Of a stretch of DNA of 64,000 bases, positions 54,959 to 63,269 are shown one piece after another (positions within the stretch are counted from its first letter, which is position 1; each line of letters starts with the position of its first letter). The notes below the pieces were generated by a model that searched no databases, was not told the origin of the DNA, and saw only the letters and a program-made list of their open reading frames with translations. Position numbers and translations under genes: made by a program. Source of the stretch: RGIG3102 sp964369915 (GTDB taxonomy: Bacteria; Bacillota; Clostridia; Oscillospirales; Ruminococcaceae); NCBI GenBank assembly GCA_964369915.1, contig CAYJGG010000003.1:7376-71375 (forward strand), written 5' to 3'.

Positions 54959-56107
54959 CTATAAAATTTGCATATCAACAAATTCTCTAGCTTTTTTATC
55001 TATCTCAAATACTTCTTCTAATGTATATTCTTCACTTAAATTAAAATGCTCAATACTTTTATAAACAATCTTTCCAATATCAGCAAATTTTATTTTATCA
55101 TTTAAAAATAATTCAACTGCTCTTTCATTTGCACCATTAACTAAACAAGGATACAATCCACCTTTATTAATAGCTTCAATGGCAGCTTTTAGACATAAAA
55201 AAGTGTCTGTATCAGCTTTATGGAATGTTAAATCACCCATACTAAAAAAATCTAATTGCTTGGCATTGCTTTCATATCTATTAGGATATGTTATCGCATA
55301 TTGAATTGGAATTTGCATATCAGGAGTTCCCATTTGCGCAATTATACTATTATCAGAAAATTCAACAGCCGAATGAATAATACTTTGCCTGTGAACAACT
55401 ATATCGATATCTTTTTCTTTCATATCAAAAAGCCAAGCCGCTTCGATTAATTCTAAGCCTTTATTCATTAAAGTTGCAGAATCTATTGTTATCTTACTTC
55501 CCATTTCCCAGTTTGGGTGCTTTAATGCCTGCTTTTTAGTAACATCTAATAGCATTTCACTCGTGTATCCAAAGAAAGGTCCACCAGAGGCTGTTAAAAT
55601 TATTCTTTTTAAGCTTTTTGCAGAATGTTTATCTTGCATACATTGAAAAATCGCCGAATGTTCGCTGTCGACTGGAAGTAGTTTTACGCCATTTTTTTTA
55701 GCAGCATCCATAACTAATTTACCACCAGTTACAAGGCTCTCTTTATTTGCAAGCGCAACATCTTTTTTTGTGTTTAAGGCTGTTAAAGTTGCCCTTAGTC
55801 CGGCAATTCCAACAACGGCATTTAATACTAAAGCATCGCTTTCAATGCTAGCTAATTTTTCAAGCCCGTCTTTTCCTATATAAACTTTTGCTTTACAATT
55901 ATTATTTTGTGCTAAAAATTCATTCGCAGACACTTCATCAGTTATGCAAATGAATTTAGGTGAAAACTCTTTAACTTGTTCACTTAAGAGTTTTATATTT
56001 TTATTAGCCGAAAGAGCTAAAACATTTATATTATGTTTTTTACAAACTTCTAAACTTTGAGTTCCTATTGAACCTGTACTGCCTAGAATAATAATATTTT
56101 TATACAT
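54959..56107 (-). CDS. dxr: 1-deoxy-D-xylulose 5-phosphate reductoisomerase
   Basis: Second MEP pathway enzyme, NADPH-dependent. It has the nucleotide loop ILGSTGSIGTQSLEV near 6, ALANKESLVTGG near 118, the metal site PVDSEHSAIFQC near 144, LTASGGPFFG near 171 and HPNWEMGSKITIDSATLMNKGLE near 197-220. The longest frame starts at 56152 inside cdsA, but the ATG at 56105-56107 has a GGGGGA box seven bases away and gives the normal MYKNIIILG start (382 residues). Confidence 0.96.
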   Translation of the reverse strand: MYKNIIILGSTGSIGTQSLEVCKKHNINVLALSANKNIKLLSEQVKEFSPKFICITDEVSANEFLAQNNNCKAKVYIGKDGLEKLASIESDALVLNAVVGIAGLRATLTALNTKKDVALANKESLVTGGKLVMDAAKKNGVKLLPVDSEHSAIFQCMQDKHSAKSLKRIILTASGGPFFGYTSEMLLDVTKKQALKHPNWEMGSKITIDSATLMNKGLELIEAAWLFDMKEKDIDIVVHRQSIIHSAVEFSDNSIIAQMGTPDMQIPIQYAITYPNRYESNAKQLDFFSMGDLTFHKADTDTFLCLKAAIEAINKGGLYPCLVNGANERAVELFLNDKIKFADIGKIVYKSIEHFNLSEEYTLEEVFEIDKKAREFVDMQIL

Positions 56108-56975
56108 TAAATATTCCCCCAGCCGAAACAATAAATCCAGACACCGTAGCAATTACAAAAGGAGCTACTAATAAAACACTATCAAACCTATCTAAAACGC
56201 CGCCGTGCCCTGGCATAATATTTCCATAATCTTTAATTCCAACCTGTCTTTTTATTGCAGAGGCGAATAAATCTCCAATTATCCCAATACATGAGCCTAT
56301 AACAGCAACCACTGTAATTATAATAATTAATTGTGTTGATATTTCGTATACTTCACTCGAGTTATCTATCGTAGGTTTAATTAGATAATAAATATATAAA
56401 AATAAATTTGAGAATATCGCTGAACCTAAAACTCCACCAACAGCCCCTTCTTTAGTTTTCTTAGGGCTTAGTTTTGGAGCAAGTTTATTTTTCCCAAAGA
56501 AATATCCTGCAAAGTATGCCGATGTATCTCCACCCCATGAAATAGCAGCTATAAAAGAAAAAACAAACGCTGCGTCAGAGCCAAAAATACTATAAGGCAT
56601 CATAGTTTTTAAATTAACTATTGAAAAAATTCCAAACAAAACAAATAAACCAAACGCAAAATTAGTTGAAACATTTCTAAAGCTAATTTTTTCAAATTGG
56701 AAAACTATTATAAAAGCATATGATAATATAAATAGTGTGCATAAAATATAAAATGGCACATTTAAATACTGATTCATTAATACTACACAGCCAAAAATTC
56801 CAAGAGTAATATTAACAAAAATTGAGTTATCTTCTTTATATGCTCCTGATATTTCATAAACTGCAATTAAGTAAATTAAAGCACATATTATATTAAAAAT
56901 AATACTATCAAATTGTGATATTACTAATACTGCTAGTATTATCCCTATAATTCCCGATAATGATCGTTGTTTCAT
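56100..56975 (-). CDS. cdsA: Phosphatidate cytidylyltransferase
   Basis: Makes CDP-diacylglycerol, the precursor of all phospholipids. Polytopic membrane protein with the CdsA signature KRQVGIKDYGNIMPGHGGVLDRFDSVL near 242-268 and SPKKTKEGAVGG near 172. An ATG four codons upstream (56987) carries the GGAG in its own codons; the ATG at 56973-56975, six bases after that GGAG, gives the usual MKQRSLSGI start and 291 residues. It overlaps dxr by 8 bases. Confidence 0.95.
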   Translation of the reverse strand: MKQRSLSGIIGIILAVLVISQFDSIIFNIICALIYLIAVYEISGAYKEDNSIFVNITLGIFGCVVLMNQYLNVPFYILCTLFILSYAFIIVFQFEKISFRNVSTNFAFGLFVLFGIFSIVNLKTMMPYSIFGSDAAFVFSFIAAISWGGDTSAYFAGYFFGKNKLAPKLSPKKTKEGAVGGVLGSAIFSNLFLYIYYLIKPTIDNSSEVYEISTQLIIIITVVAVIGSCIGIIGDLFASAIKRQVGIKDYGNIMPGHGGVLDRFDSVLLVAPFVIATVSGFIVSAGGIFNV

Positions 56976-57002
56976 TTTGTTCTCCATTTAAAATAAATTT
57001 AT

Positions 57003-57701
57003 TTAAACTCCACCGAATCTTCTGTTTCTATTATTAAATTCTTCAATAGCTTTATCTAAATCTTGCCTTGTAAAATCTGGCCATAAAACATCCATATAAA
57101 CAAATTCAGCATATGCGCTTTGCCATAATAAAAAATTAGATATTCTTTTTTCTCCACTTGGACGAAGAATAAAATCCGGATCATGCTGATTTTTTGTGTA
57201 TAAAAAACTTGAAAAAACTTCTTGTGTTATATTTTCAATATCTAAATTATTTTCCTTAACTTCTTTTGCAATTAGTTTAGTGGCGTTTAAAATCTCATTT
57301 CTTGCCCCATAATTTAATGCAATATTTAAAATCATACCATCTCTATTTTTGGTTTTTTCTTCTATTTCAAACATTAAATCTTGTAATTCATTATTAAAAG
57401 CAGATTTATCCCCTAGAAAAATAACTCTATTATTTTCTTTTTCATAATCAAATGCTGTTATAAGATATTCTTTTAATAAATTCATTATTCCAGAAACTTC
57501 TTCTAAAGGTCTTTTCCAATTTTCAGTTGAAAATGCGTAAAAAGTAACAGATTTTAATCCTAATTCATTACAATACCTTGTGATATCTTGAAAAACTTCT
57601 GCACCTTTTTTATGCCCCATATTTCTAGGAAGCATACGCTTTTTTGCCCATCTTCCATTACCGTCCATTATTATTCCAATATGATTTGGTATATTTTGCA
57701 T
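57003..57701 (-). CDS. uppS: Undecaprenyl diphosphate synthase
   Basis: cis-Prenyltransferase that makes the lipid carrier for wall polymers. It starts IPNHIGIIMDGNGRWAKKR with the catalytic Asp near 14, then GHKKGAE near 30, FSTENWKRP near 59, LNIALNYGARNEI near 136 and the RPSGEKRISNFLLWQSAYAEF block near 182-202. 232 residues is typical. It uses the FPP made by ispA. An intrinsic terminator just upstream separates it from frr. Confidence 0.96.
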   Translation of the reverse strand: MQNIPNHIGIIMDGNGRWAKKRMLPRNMGHKKGAEVFQDITRYCNELGLKSVTFYAFSTENWKRPLEEVSGIMNLLKEYLITAFDYEKENNRVIFLGDKSAFNNELQDLMFEIEEKTKNRDGMILNIALNYGARNEILNATKLIAKEVKENNLDIENITQEVFSSFLYTKNQHDPDFILRPSGEKRISNFLLWQSAYAEFVYMDVLWPDFTRQDLDKAIEEFNNRNRRFGGV

Positions 57702-57715
57702 CTCTCTTACCTCTT

Positions 57716-57746
57716 AAAAAAATTAAAGGGCAATTGCCCTTTAATT
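57716..57746 (-). terminator. Terminator between frr and uppS
   Basis: Perfect 11-base arms (57721-57731 and 57736-57746) with an AATT loop, followed by a run of seven U on the minus strand and 26 bases beyond the frr stop. It would end, or partly attenuate, the pyrH-frr transcript before uppS. Confidence 0.88.
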
Positions 57747-57771
57747 ATAAATTTCTGTTTTAGGCACTTAA

Positions 57772-58317
57772 TTATAGTTCCATAACTTCTTTTGTTTTTA
57801 CAGCTGCAATTGAATCAATTTCTTTAATCATTTTATCTGTGATTTTTTGCACTTGTTCTTCTAATGATTTTAAATCATCTTCTGTGATTTCGCTTGCTTT
57901 TTTCGCTGCTTTAAATTTATCCATTGCATCACGTCTAACGTTTCTCACTGCAACTTTTGATTCTTCTGCCATTTTTGAAACATCTTTTGTTAATGCTTTT
58001 CTTCTTTCCTCTGTTGGAGGCGGGAAATTTAATCTAATTGCTTGCCCATCATCAATAGGATTAATTCCAATATCAGATGTTTGGATAGCCTTAACTATTG
58101 GGCTAATTAAAGTTTTATCCCATGGTGATATTAGTAAAGTTCTAGCTTCTGAAACTGAAACAGATGCAACTTGGTTTATTGCAGTTGGAGTTCCATAATA
58201 ATCAACTGTAACTTTATCTAGTATTGCAGGATTTGCTCTTCCTGCTCTAATTGAGGTATATTCTTGTTCTAAATGCTTAATAGCACTTTTCATTCTTTCT
58301 TCATATGATTTTGTCAT
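57772..58317 (-). CDS. frr: Ribosome recycling factor
   Basis: Splits post-termination ribosomes with EF-G. 181 residues: SIRAGRANPAILDKVTVDYYGTPT near 22, NFPPPTEERRKAL near 100, VAVRNVRRDAMD near 126 and a long helical bundle. Follows pyrH by 36 bases. Confidence 0.97.
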   Translation of the reverse strand: MTKSYEERMKSAIKHLEQEYTSIRAGRANPAILDKVTVDYYGTPTAINQVASVSVSEARTLLISPWDKTLISPIVKAIQTSDIGINPIDDGQAIRLNFPPPTEERRKALTKDVSKMAEESKVAVRNVRRDAMDKFKAAKKASEITEDDLKSLEEQVQKITDKMIKEIDSIAAVKTKEVMEL

Positions 58318-58353
58318 AATAAGTTTCCCTTTCTAGTTTTTAATTTATACTAA

Positions 58354-59058
58354 TTATTCTTTAACTAAAGTTCCTATTTTTTCACCTTTTAACGCTCTAC
58401 TAATATTATCATCTTTTAAATCAAACACTAATATTGGTAAATTATTATCTCTACACATAGTAGCCGCTGTCATATCCATAACATTTAATTGGTCGCTTAA
58501 AACTCTTGTAAATGATAATTCATCATATTTTACTGCATCAGCGTGTATTTTTGGATCTTTATCATAAACTCCATCAACCATTGTTGCTTTAAATATAATT
58601 TCAGCGTTTATTTCGGCTGCTCTTAAAGCTGCTGCTGTATCTGTTGAAAAATATGGATTACCTGTTCCACAGGCAAAAATAACTATTCTTCCTTTTTCAA
58701 GATGTCTTGTTGCTTTATTTCTAATATAAGGCTCTGCAACTTGATTCATAAGTAAAGCCGTTTGAACACGAACCTCAACATCTAGTTGCTCTAGTGCATC
58801 AGCAACTGATAATGCATTCATAACTGTTGCAAGCATTCCTATTTGATCGGCTCTAGTTCTTTCCATTTGTCCACTGCTTCTACCTCTCCAAAAGTTTCCG
58901 CCACCAACAACTATTGATATTTCAGCTCCTAATTCATGAGCTGCTTTAATACTCTGGCAAATTTCTAAAACTGTATCATAATCCAAACCAAATCCTTTAT
59001 TTCCAGCTAATGCCTCACCACTTAATTTAATAAGCACTCTTTTATATTTTACCGACAC
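58354..59058 (-). CDS. pyrH: UMP kinase
   Basis: Converts UMP to UDP; amino-acid-kinase fold of 234 residues. RVLIKLSGEALAG near 7, VVGGGNFWRGR near 48, RADQIGMLATVMNAL near 68 and FACGTGNPYFSTDTAAALRAAEI near 128 are diagnostic. The start codon is GTG (59056-59058), nine bases after GAGG. In most Firmicutes tsf lies directly upstream; here tsf is 4.9 kb away and pyrH has its own promoter at 59095-59123. Confidence 0.96.
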   Translation of the reverse strand: MSVKYKRVLIKLSGEALAGNKGFGLDYDTVLEICQSIKAAHELGAEISIVVGGGNFWRGRSSGQMERTRADQIGMLATVMNALSVADALEQLDVEVRVQTALLMNQVAEPYIRNKATRHLEKGRIVIFACGTGNPYFSTDTAAALRAAEINAEIIFKATMVDGVYDKDPKIHADAVKYDELSFTRVLSDQLNVMDMTAATMCRDNNLPILVFDLKDDNISRALKGEKIGTLVKE

Positions 59059-59094
59059 CTTTTCTTACCTCACTTATAATTTTATTCTCTATAT

Positions 59095-59123
59095 ATTTTA
59101 CTATAAATTTAAACTAATGTAAA
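59095..59123 (-). promoter_or_regulatory. Promoter of pyrH-frr
   Basis: TTTACA (59118-59123), 17-base spacer, TAAAAT (59095-59100) on the minus strand, about 37 bases upstream of the GTG start. Confidence 0.65.
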
Positions 59124-59130
59124 GCATAAT

Positions 59131-59156
59131 ACATATATTTTCATCAAAATATATGT
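59131..59156. promoter_or_regulatory. Perfect dyad between divergent pyrH and lipoprotein promoters
   Basis: Eleven-base perfect inverted arms (59131-59141 and 59146-59156) around CATC, seven bases from the pyrH -35 and one base from the lipoprotein -35. The position suits a regulator touching both promoters. No U-run follows, so it is not a terminator. The cognate regulator is unknown. Confidence 0.5.
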
Positions 59157-59157
59157 A

Positions 59158-59186
59158 TTGACATTGTATTGCGTGAATGGTACAAT
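59158..59186 (+). promoter_or_regulatory. Consensus promoter of the lipoprotein gene
   Basis: TTGACA (59158-59163), 17-base spacer, TACAAT (59181-59186): near-perfect sigma-A elements, 46 bases before the ATG. Confidence 0.82.
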
Positions 59187-59231
59187 AACAACATAAAATT
59201 TATATTTATCGATTATTAGGAGAATTTATTT

Positions 59232-60017
59232 ATGAAACAAATAAAAAAATTATTGTTTATCTCTTTTTTAGTGGCTATTAGCCTAATATTTTCAGCCTGC
59301 TCTAGCGAAGAAATCCCTTCTTCAGAAACAGAAGAAACTAATACTCCAAGCGTTTTAACTGGAGAAGAAGCAAAAGCAGAACTTGAACTTGTTGCTAATT
59401 CTTTAAATAGTGTAAGCGATGCTTCTTATTTAGATTTTGAAATTCTTATGTCTGCTTTCGAGGAAGACTCTGAAGAAACTATGGATGTATATATGAAGGT
59501 GCAAACAGATTTTTCAAATCCAGATAATCCATTAATGGCAGTTACTATGGAGGCTCCTTTAATGGGATCTTTTGATGTTTATTATAAAGATGGTTATTCT
59601 TATGTAGAAATAATGGGAATGAAAGTTAAAGAAAAAACCGACATTAGCAGCTTATTTTCCACATCGGATACTCTTAATAATTTTTCATCTTTTGATGATG
59701 CAAACGATATCACGTTAACTTATGATGAGGAAACTGGTAATAAAATTTTTGAATTTAATTATGATTCAAGTTCTAACATAGATTTTAGTGAATTAGCGAG
59801 TGCACTAGGCGCAAACGAAGGCAGTGTTGATAGCGCAGATATAGTATATACCACACTTATAGTTAGCGAAGATAACACTATAATTAGAATGCATATGCTC
59901 TGTGCAACCTTAGATAATCCTGAAAAGGCAACTTCTAAAATTGATTTAATTTTTAATTCATTTAATCAACCTTTTGAAATTTCTTTTCCTGATTTAAGCG
60001 AATACGTAGAATATTAA
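59232..60017 (+). CDS. Lipoprotein, LppX/DUF6612-like
   Basis: A 261-residue protein with a lipoprotein signal peptide (hydrophobic 7-20, lipobox FSAC with Cys23), an acidic Ser/Glu/Thr-rich linker (about 24-45) and a domain rich in beta strands (MDVYMKVQTDF, FDVYYKDGYSYVEIMGMKVKEKTDI) that resembles the half-barrel LolA/LppX-like lipoproteins often labelled DUF6612. Those may bind lipids; function here is unknown. Strongly acidic, tethered outside the membrane. Own strong promoter and terminator, so it is a single-gene unit. Confidence 0.78.
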   Translation: MKQIKKLLFISFLVAISLIFSACSSEEIPSSETEETNTPSVLTGEEAKAELELVANSLNSVSDASYLDFEILMSAFEEDSEETMDVYMKVQTDFSNPDNPLMAVTMEAPLMGSFDVYYKDGYSYVEIMGMKVKEKTDISSLFSTSDTLNNFSSFDDANDITLTYDEETGNKIFEFNYDSSSNIDFSELASALGANEGSVDSADIVYTTLIVSEDNTIIRMHMLCATLDNPEKATSKIDLIFNSFNQPFEISFPDLSEYVEY

Positions 60018-60062
60018 TTGGTAAAAAATCCATTTTCACCCCTTTCAAAAGCAAAAAATTAG

Positions 60063-60098
60063 CTAATCTATACTAAAAATAGTATAGATTAGTTTTTT
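60063..60098 (+). terminator. Terminator after the lipoprotein gene
   Basis: Twelve-base perfect arms (60063-60074, 60081-60092), six-base A-rich loop and six U, 45 bases past the stop codon. Confidence 0.9.
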
Positions 60099-60100
60099 AA

Positions 60101-60130
60101 TTGCAAAAAATATTATCGATATGATATACT
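60101..60130 (+). promoter_or_regulatory. Promoter of the amidohydrolase operon
   Basis: TTGCAA (60101-60106), 18-base spacer, TATACT (60125-60130), three bases after the preceding terminator's U-run and 32 bases before the start codon. Confidence 0.6.
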
Positions 60131-60162
60131 TATTTTAAACAAGTAAAATGGAGGAATTTATT

Positions 60163-61335
60163 ATGATACTAATTAAAAACGCAAACCTTTACAGTATGGC
60201 AGAAGTAAATAATCAAATCTGCGATATTTTAGTAGAGGGAACTAAAATCGCAAAAGTTGGAACGTTAAGTGAATCAGATTATCCAAATGCTAGAGTTATA
60301 GACGCTCAAGAAAAAATGGTTACGCCTGGTTTAATTGAAGCTCACTGCCATGTTGGTGTATCTCAGCAAGCGGGATTAAATTTTGGTAATGATACAAACG
60401 AAATGACTGATCCTATCGTTCCTGAAATGAGAGGCTATGATGCTGTAAAACCTCAAGATGAAGCTTTTCCTTTAGCTTTAGATGCAGGTATTACAACTGT
60501 TGCAACAGGCCCTGGTTCTGGTGAAATTTTCGCTGGCACATTTTGTATTTTAAAAACACATGGAAAAACAATTGAAGATATGTGTATTGTTGAAGATTCA
60601 TTTATGAAAATAGCTCTTGGAGAAAATCCAAAAAGATTATTTGGAACAAAAGGTAAAATGCCTGTAACTAGAATGGCTATTGCTGCTATGCTCCGTGAAA
60701 ATTTAACTAAAGCTAAAAAATACGATGAAAAAATGAAAAAGTATAATGCAGATGTGCAAGCTGGAAAAGAAGATGCAAAAGAGCCTGAATATAATGCAAA
60801 ACTTGCTGCTCTTTCAAAAGTGTTTAATGGGCTGCCTGTTAAAATGCATGCACATCAACAAAACGATATAGTTACTGCTATTCAAATTATGAAAGAGTTT
60901 GGATTAAAAGGAACTATCGAGCATGCTTCTGAATCTCATTTAATCACAGATTATATAAAAGATAATGATATCAAAGTTATAATAGGGCCAACTTTAGTTG
61001 GAAAAGTTAAACTTGAAGTATTTAATAAAACATTTGAAACAGCAAAAATCCTTGAAGAAAACGGAATTGAATTCGCTGTTATGACAGACCACCCTGTTGT
61101 TCCATTAGAGCACGCTAGAACTCAAGCAGCTATCTACATAAACCATGGCGCTAGCTATATGACAATTCTAAAAGCATTAACTATTAATGCTGCTAAACTA
61201 TGTGGGATAGATAATAGAGTTGGCTCTATTGAAGTTGGAAAAGATGCAGACATTGTTATTTGGTCTGATGATTTATTTAACTACACAGCTAAAACAGAAA
61301 CTATCATTTTAAATGGTGAAGTTTTAAAAGGTTAA
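60163..61335 (+). CDS. Metal-dependent amidohydrolase (imidazolonepropionase-like), copy 1
   Basis: A 390-residue cytoplasmic hydrolase of the amidohydrolase superfamily. Metal ligands are in TPGLIEAHCHVG near 56-67 (HxH), KMHAHQQNDI near 223, a His in TIEHASESH near 247 and the catalytic Asp in VMTDHPVVP near 306. The C-terminal NAAKLCGIDNRVGSIEVGKDADIVIWSDD closes the fold. Substrate unknown. The longest frame begins at 60148 with an ATG overlapping the GGAGG box; the ATG at 60163, eight bases after it, matches the length and start of the neighbouring copy. Confidence 0.86.
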   Translation: MILIKNANLYSMAEVNNQICDILVEGTKIAKVGTLSESDYPNARVIDAQEKMVTPGLIEAHCHVGVSQQAGLNFGNDTNEMTDPIVPEMRGYDAVKPQDEAFPLALDAGITTVATGPGSGEIFAGTFCILKTHGKTIEDMCIVEDSFMKIALGENPKRLFGTKGKMPVTRMAIAAMLRENLTKAKKYDEKMKKYNADVQAGKEDAKEPEYNAKLAALSKVFNGLPVKMHAHQQNDIVTAIQIMKEFGLKGTIEHASESHLITDYIKDNDIKVIIGPTLVGKVKLEVFNKTFETAKILEENGIEFAVMTDHPVVPLEHARTQAAIYINHGASYMTILKALTINAAKLCGIDNRVGSIEVGKDADIVIWSDDLFNYTAKTETIILNGEVLKG

Positions 61336-61372
61336 TAGCTATTTATAATAAAATTTATGGAGGAAATTTAAA

Positions 61373-62545
61373 ATGATACTAATTAAAAATGCAAATCTTT
61401 ACAGCATGGCTGATATAAATAATGAAATCTGCGATATTTTAGTGGATGGATGTAAGATAGCAAAAGTTGGAAAACTAAACGAATCTGATTATCCAAATGC
61501 AAAAATCATTGATGCTAAAGAAAAAATGACAACTCCTGGTTTAATCGATGCTCACTGCCATATCGGGCTTGCTCAAGAAGCAGGGCTTGAACCTGGTAAT
61601 GATACAAACGAAAGATCAGAACCAGTTGTTCCTCATATGAGAGGCTACGATGCAGTAAAACCTCAAGACACAGCTTTTGAATCAGCTTTAGACACTGGTA
61701 TTACAACAGTTGTAACAGGTCCTGGTTCAGGTGAAGTTTTCGCTGGTACTTTCTGCGTTTTAAAAACACATGGTAAAACAATTGAAGATATGTGTATTGT
61801 TGAAGATGCATTTATGAAAATTGCACTTGGCGAAAATCCAAAAAGAGTTTTTGGGACACAAGGAAGAATGCCGGGCACTAGAATGGCTATCGCTTCTATG
61901 CTAAGAGAAAACCTAATTAAAGCTAAAAAATATGATGAAAAAATAAAGAAATACGAGGCTGAGTTAGCAGAAGGCAAAGAAGACGTAAAAGAGCCTGAAT
62001 ATAATGCAAAACTTGAAGGACTTGCAAAAGTGTTTAATGGTTTGCCTGTTAAAATGCATGCCCATCAGCAAAATGATATCGTAACTGCTGTTCAAATTAT
62101 GGAAGAATTCGGACTTAAAGGAAGTATTGAACACGCAACTGAATCACATTTAATCACTGATTTTATTAAAGATAGAAATGTTCAATTAATTATCGGACCT
62201 ACTTTTGGTGGTAAATCAAAACTTGAATTATTTAACAAAACATTCGATACTGCAAAAATCTTAGAAGAAGCTGGAATTGATTTTGCTATTATGACAGACC
62301 ACCCTGTTATCCCAATGCAATTTGCAAGAACTCAAGCTGCTATATTTATTAATCATGGCGCTAGCTATATGACTGTTTTAAAAGCATTAACTATTAATGC
62401 TGCTAAAATTAGTGGTATTGATGATAGACTAGGTTCAATCGAAGTTGGCAAAGATGCTGATATAGTTATCTGGAGTGATGATTTATTTAGCTACAGAGCA
62501 AAAACTGAAACTATTATTATGAATGGTAAAGTTTTAAAAGGATAA
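61373..62545 (+). CDS. Metal-dependent amidohydrolase (imidazolonepropionase-like), copy 2
   Basis: Tandem paralogue of the preceding gene, exactly equal in length (390 residues), no visible gaps and about four residues in five identical by eye. All metal motifs are kept: IDAHCHIG, KMHAHQQNDI, SIEHATESH, IMTDHPVIP. Differences cluster around residues 66-90 (LAQEAGLEPGN...ERSEPVVPH versus VSQQAGLNFGN...EMTDPIVPE) and at 275-285, close to the likely active-site loops, so substrate preferences may differ. GGAGG is 8 bases upstream; 37 bases separate the copies. Confidence 0.86.
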   Translation: MILIKNANLYSMADINNEICDILVDGCKIAKVGKLNESDYPNAKIIDAKEKMTTPGLIDAHCHIGLAQEAGLEPGNDTNERSEPVVPHMRGYDAVKPQDTAFESALDTGITTVVTGPGSGEVFAGTFCVLKTHGKTIEDMCIVEDAFMKIALGENPKRVFGTQGRMPGTRMAIASMLRENLIKAKKYDEKIKKYEAELAEGKEDVKEPEYNAKLEGLAKVFNGLPVKMHAHQQNDIVTAVQIMEEFGLKGSIEHATESHLITDFIKDRNVQLIIGPTFGGKSKLELFNKTFDTAKILEEAGIDFAIMTDHPVIPMQFARTQAAIFINHGASYMTVLKALTINAAKISGIDDRLGSIEVGKDADIVIWSDDLFSYRAKTETIIMNGKVLKG

Positions 62546-62551
62546 TTTTTT

Positions 62552-62722
62552 ATGGAAGTTTTAAATAATAATGCACTATATATTCTAATTTTTATATTTG
62601 TTTCATTTTTAGTTTTGTTTACTATTCGAAAACTAAATATAGATACTTCTGGAAAATATAGTTTAATATTTCCATTATTTATGATAGCTATTATATTTAT
62701 TATCTCTTTATTTATATTATAA
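62552..62722 (+). CDS. Small two-helix membrane protein, 56 residues
   Basis: ATG at 62552-62554, stop TAA at 62720-62722. The reading gives a hydrophobic helix at about 9-24, a short polar loop (RKLNIDTSGKYS) and a second helix at about 38-56. An AAAAGGA box (62536-62542), overlapping the end of the upstream gene, lies nine bases before the ATG, and a clean terminator begins nine bases after the stop. I recognise no family. The spacing argues for a real third gene of the amidohydrolase operon, perhaps a membrane partner, but that is inference. Confidence 0.55.
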   Translation: MEVLNNNALYILIFIFVSFLVLFTIRKLNIDTSGKYSLIFPLFMIAIIFIISLFIL

Positions 62723-62730
62723 TAAACCAA

Positions 62731-62767
62731 AAATCCTACTGAAATTTAAATTCAGTAGGATTTTTTT
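62731..62767. terminator. Bidirectional terminator after the amidohydrolase operon
   Basis: Thirteen-base arms (AAATCCTACTGAA and its complement, 62731-62743 and 62751-62763) with a short loop and seven U on the plus strand. A-runs on the other side let it also serve the convergent XRE gene. Confidence 0.9.
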
Positions 62768-62772
62768 GTTTT

Positions 62773-63162
62773 TTAAAAAATTAAATCAATTAACGCTTCA
62801 TAATTAACTGCAAAAATTATTAAACCGATAACAGTAATTGCTGTTAAATACAACCCTATTCCCCATTTAATTGCCGTAAAAAAAGTTTCTTTAGTCTTTT
62901 TTGCACCATTATATAGATAAGAGATTTGTTCATCGACAACTGTTTTATCTCTCACATCTTGCACCGAAACATCTTTGACAAGTTCATCTAATGTAATGCC
63001 ATAGTAATCACTAATTAAAACTAATTTTTGAAAATCAGGATAGCTTTGAGCCAGCTCCCATTTTGAAACTGTTTGCCTTGATACTCCTATTTTTTCTCCA
63101 AACTCATCTTGTGATAAACCTTTTTGCTTTCTAAATTCAATTAACTTTTCATTAAAATTCAT
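62773..63162 (-). CDS. XRE-family regulator with C-terminal membrane segment
   Basis: A 129-residue protein with an N-terminal helix-turn-helix (about 5-60: LIEFRKQKGLSQDEFGEKIGVSRQTVSKWE) and a C-terminal hydrophobic stretch (about 92-129) with one or two membrane helices. This layout is common in Firmicutes for small membrane-tethered regulators, often of neighbouring transport or stress genes. It converges on the amidohydrolase operon; whether it controls those genes is unknown. GGAGG eight bases before the ATG. Confidence 0.88.
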   Translation of the reverse strand: MNFNEKLIEFRKQKGLSQDEFGEKIGVSRQTVSKWELAQSYPDFQKLVLISDYYGITLDELVKDVSVQDVRDKTVVDEQISYLYNGAKKTKETFFTAIKWGIGLYLTAITVIGLIIFAVNYEALIDLIF

Positions 63163-63203
63163 AATAAAATCCTCCGAATAAAATATATTTAGCTTACAAC
63201 TCT

Positions 63204-63233
63204 ATACTAACATCATAAATATATCTTACTCAA
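63204..63233 (-). promoter_or_regulatory. Possible promoter of the XRE gene
   Basis: TTGAGT (63228-63233), 18-base spacer, TAGTAT (63204-63209) on the minus strand, 41 bases before the ATG. Match is moderate. Confidence 0.45.
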
Positions 63234-63269
63234 CCAACCTTTGTTTGCAATTTGTCAACTTTAGCAGTT

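Noticed and set aside
57839..58198. 119-codon plus-strand open frame
   Set aside because: Antisense shadow of frr; Ser/Phe/Ala-rich translation with no recognisable motif.
59131..59156. Reading the dyad as a terminator
   Set aside because: No U-run follows on either strand and there is no gene ending nearby; it lies between two promoters.
61663..61977. 104-codon minus-strand open frame
   Set aside because: Antisense to the second amidohydrolase; no promoter or ribosome-binding site.
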